A stretch of DNA of 44,852 bases, from the NCBI GenBank assembly GCA_902791935.1, contig CADAXQ010000015.1, forward strand, positions 1-44,852. Reading direction: 5' to 3'. The number at the start of each line of letters is the position of its first letter. Position 1 is the first letter of the stretch. Positions 43,665 through 44,852 of this stretch are shown here, in pieces. Origin of the DNA: an uncultured Erysipelotrichaceae bacterium (GTDB lineage: Bacteria > Bacillota_I > Bacilli_A > RFN20 > CAG-826). The translations under genes and the position numbers were made by a program. The notes under the pieces were generated by a model. The model did not search any database. It was not told the DNA's origin and saw only the letters and a program-made list of their open reading frames with translations.

Positions 43665-44045
43665 ATGAACTTTTTAGAATGTCAACGCGGTTGCGGAACC
43701 TTGGTCTATGAATTAGAGAAAGGCGAATGCTCCCCAGAATGCTGCGGGGCAGAAATGGTGGAACCGTTAATCCATCATGGCGATGAAGAAGGAAATGAGA
43801 AACATGTTCCCTTAGTTCATCAAGACGGAAACAAACTGTATGTGAAAGTCGGTTCGACGTTACATCCGATGGAAGAGAACCATTATATTGATTGGGTCTT
43901 CTTATTAACGGATAAAGGAACGCAACGGAAATTCTTGCATCCTGGTATGGTTCCGGAAGTCGTGTTCTATCTCGATCCGAATGAAGTGGTGCTTTCGGTC
44001 GTTGCCCATTGTAATAAACATGGGCTTTGGGAAGCGGATATCTAA
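43665..44045 (+). CDS. dfx: Desulfoferrodoxin / superoxide reductase
   Basis: A 126-residue non-heme iron protein that reduces superoxide to peroxide without making oxygen, typical of anaerobes. The active-site domain has EKHVPLV (His), HPMEENHYIDWVFL (two His) and AHCNKHGLWEAD (Cys and His). The N-terminal desulforedoxin-like part has four cysteines, but with CxxxC spacing (CQRGC) plus ECC instead of the usual CxxC plus CC, so its second iron site may be altered. GAAGGAAA precedes the start, 18 bases after the Bax inhibitor gene, so the two may be cotranscribed. Confidence 0.92.
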   Translation: MNFLECQRGCGTLVYELEKGECSPECCGAEMVEPLIHHGDEEGNEKHVPLVHQDGNKLYVKVGSTLHPMEENHYIDWVFLLTDKGTQRKFLHPGMVPEVVFYLDPNEVVLSVVAHCNKHGLWEADI

Positions 44046-44064
44046 ACCCCATTCCTCATCTCTT

Positions 44065-44089
44065 GGCACAGGGAAACCTGTGCCTTTTT
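44065..44089 (+). terminator. Terminator after dfx
   Basis: GGCACAGG-GAAA-CCTGTGCC is a perfect eight-pair stem with a GAAA loop followed by TTTTT. Confidence 0.95.
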
Positions 44090-44172
44090 CATGAAATCAA
44101 AATATTTATGCAGAAAAACATTCGATGCTATCGAAGAAATATAACTTTTATAAAAAGATGTGCGAAAAACGC

Positions 44173-44200
44173 TTGCCATTTTTCATAAGGTGAGTAGAAT
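44173..44200 (+). promoter_or_regulatory. rRNA operon promoter P1
   Basis: -35 TTGCCA (44173-44178), 16-base spacer, -10 TAGAAT (44195-44200). Confidence 0.6.
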
Positions 44201-44293
44201 ATTCATCGCTGACCGCAAGAGGGCAACCTCAAAACGGAAGCATTAATCTAGGGTTTCCTGGATTGATGGCTCGAAAAAACTTGCAAAAAGTTG

Positions 44294-44322
44294 TTGACAG
44301 CCGAAATTCAAAATCCTATATT
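44294..44322 (+). promoter_or_regulatory. rRNA operon promoter P2
   Basis: Consensus -35 TTGACA (44294-44299), 17-base spacer, -10 TATATT (44317-44322). The leader that follows holds TGATCTTTGAAAAC (around 44378-44391), a boxA-like element common before Firmicute 16S genes, and an inverted repeat TTCCTT-TTTT-AAGGAA at 44422-44437. Confidence 0.8.
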
Positions 44323-44474
44323 AATAAAGCACGCGCCAAACGGGTAGGACCCAAGCGTTGAGCAGGACACGTGCACTGATCTTTGAAAACGAAACAGATG
44401 TACAACATACACTAACGTCGATTCCTTTTTTAAGGAAATTATAATAACCAGATAATTATTGAACTAGATCATAT

Positions 44475-44852
<378 letters not shown>

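Overview
The window looks like a chromosomal segment of an anaerobic, low-to-medium-GC Gram-positive bacterium related to the Mollicutes/Erysipelotrichia side of the Bacillota. This is inferred from the partial 16S rRNA gene at the right edge, WhiA, Lgt and many lipobox signal peptides, pyruvate:ferredoxin oxidoreductase, a superoxide reductase, and a sugar-type ABC ATPase with a large insertion of the kind I recall from mycoplasmas. I could not run a 16S search, so genus and order are open.

Left part (1-18.0 kb, almost all minus strand). A 5'-truncated, GC-rich IS1202-like transposase opens the window. Two RDD-type membrane proteins follow, then a long surface locus. Read in its transcription direction from 18.0 kb, the locus encodes a large LRR-containing membrane protein, an ABC ATPase with a ~275-residue insertion, two permeases (one with a ~200-residue N-terminal extension), two different solute-binding lipoproteins, a thermonuclease-type lipoprotein, a zinc-ribbon membrane protein and a giant Ig/OB-fold lipoprotein. 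The layout recalls the mycoplasma nuclease-ABC transporter locus (MG185-MG189 / MPN133-136). I read it as a surface machine that cuts nucleic acid and imports the products.

Middle part (18.0-30.7 kb). A tRNA-Lys separates that locus from a divergent operon of a Rex-N-domain-like small protein and a secreted endonuclease I protein. The endonuclease shares a C-terminal domain with the giant lipoprotein. Pyruvate:ferredoxin oxidoreductase follows. Next comes a divergent rluA/esterase pair, duplicated in tandem. The second copy is broken: a 5' fragment of rluA and a 3' fragment of the esterase are separated by ~3.3 kb. That stretch holds a secreted zinc metallopeptidase, a lipoprotein and an IS3-family remnant. 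tRNA-Pro(GGG) lies after this.

Right part (30.8-44.85 kb, plus strand) is housekeeping: uvrA-lgt-whiA, gap, apbE with a NusG-II protein and a Gx transporter, a lipoprotein, pgk-tpiA, a Bax inhibitor-1 protein, superoxide reductase, and the start of an rRNA operon with two promoters.

Across the window several promoters place the predicted transcription start on, or within a few bases of, the start codon. Leaderless mRNAs are therefore likely to be common here. Other genes have good Shine-Dalgarno sites. Overlaps of the ATGA type are frequent inside operons.
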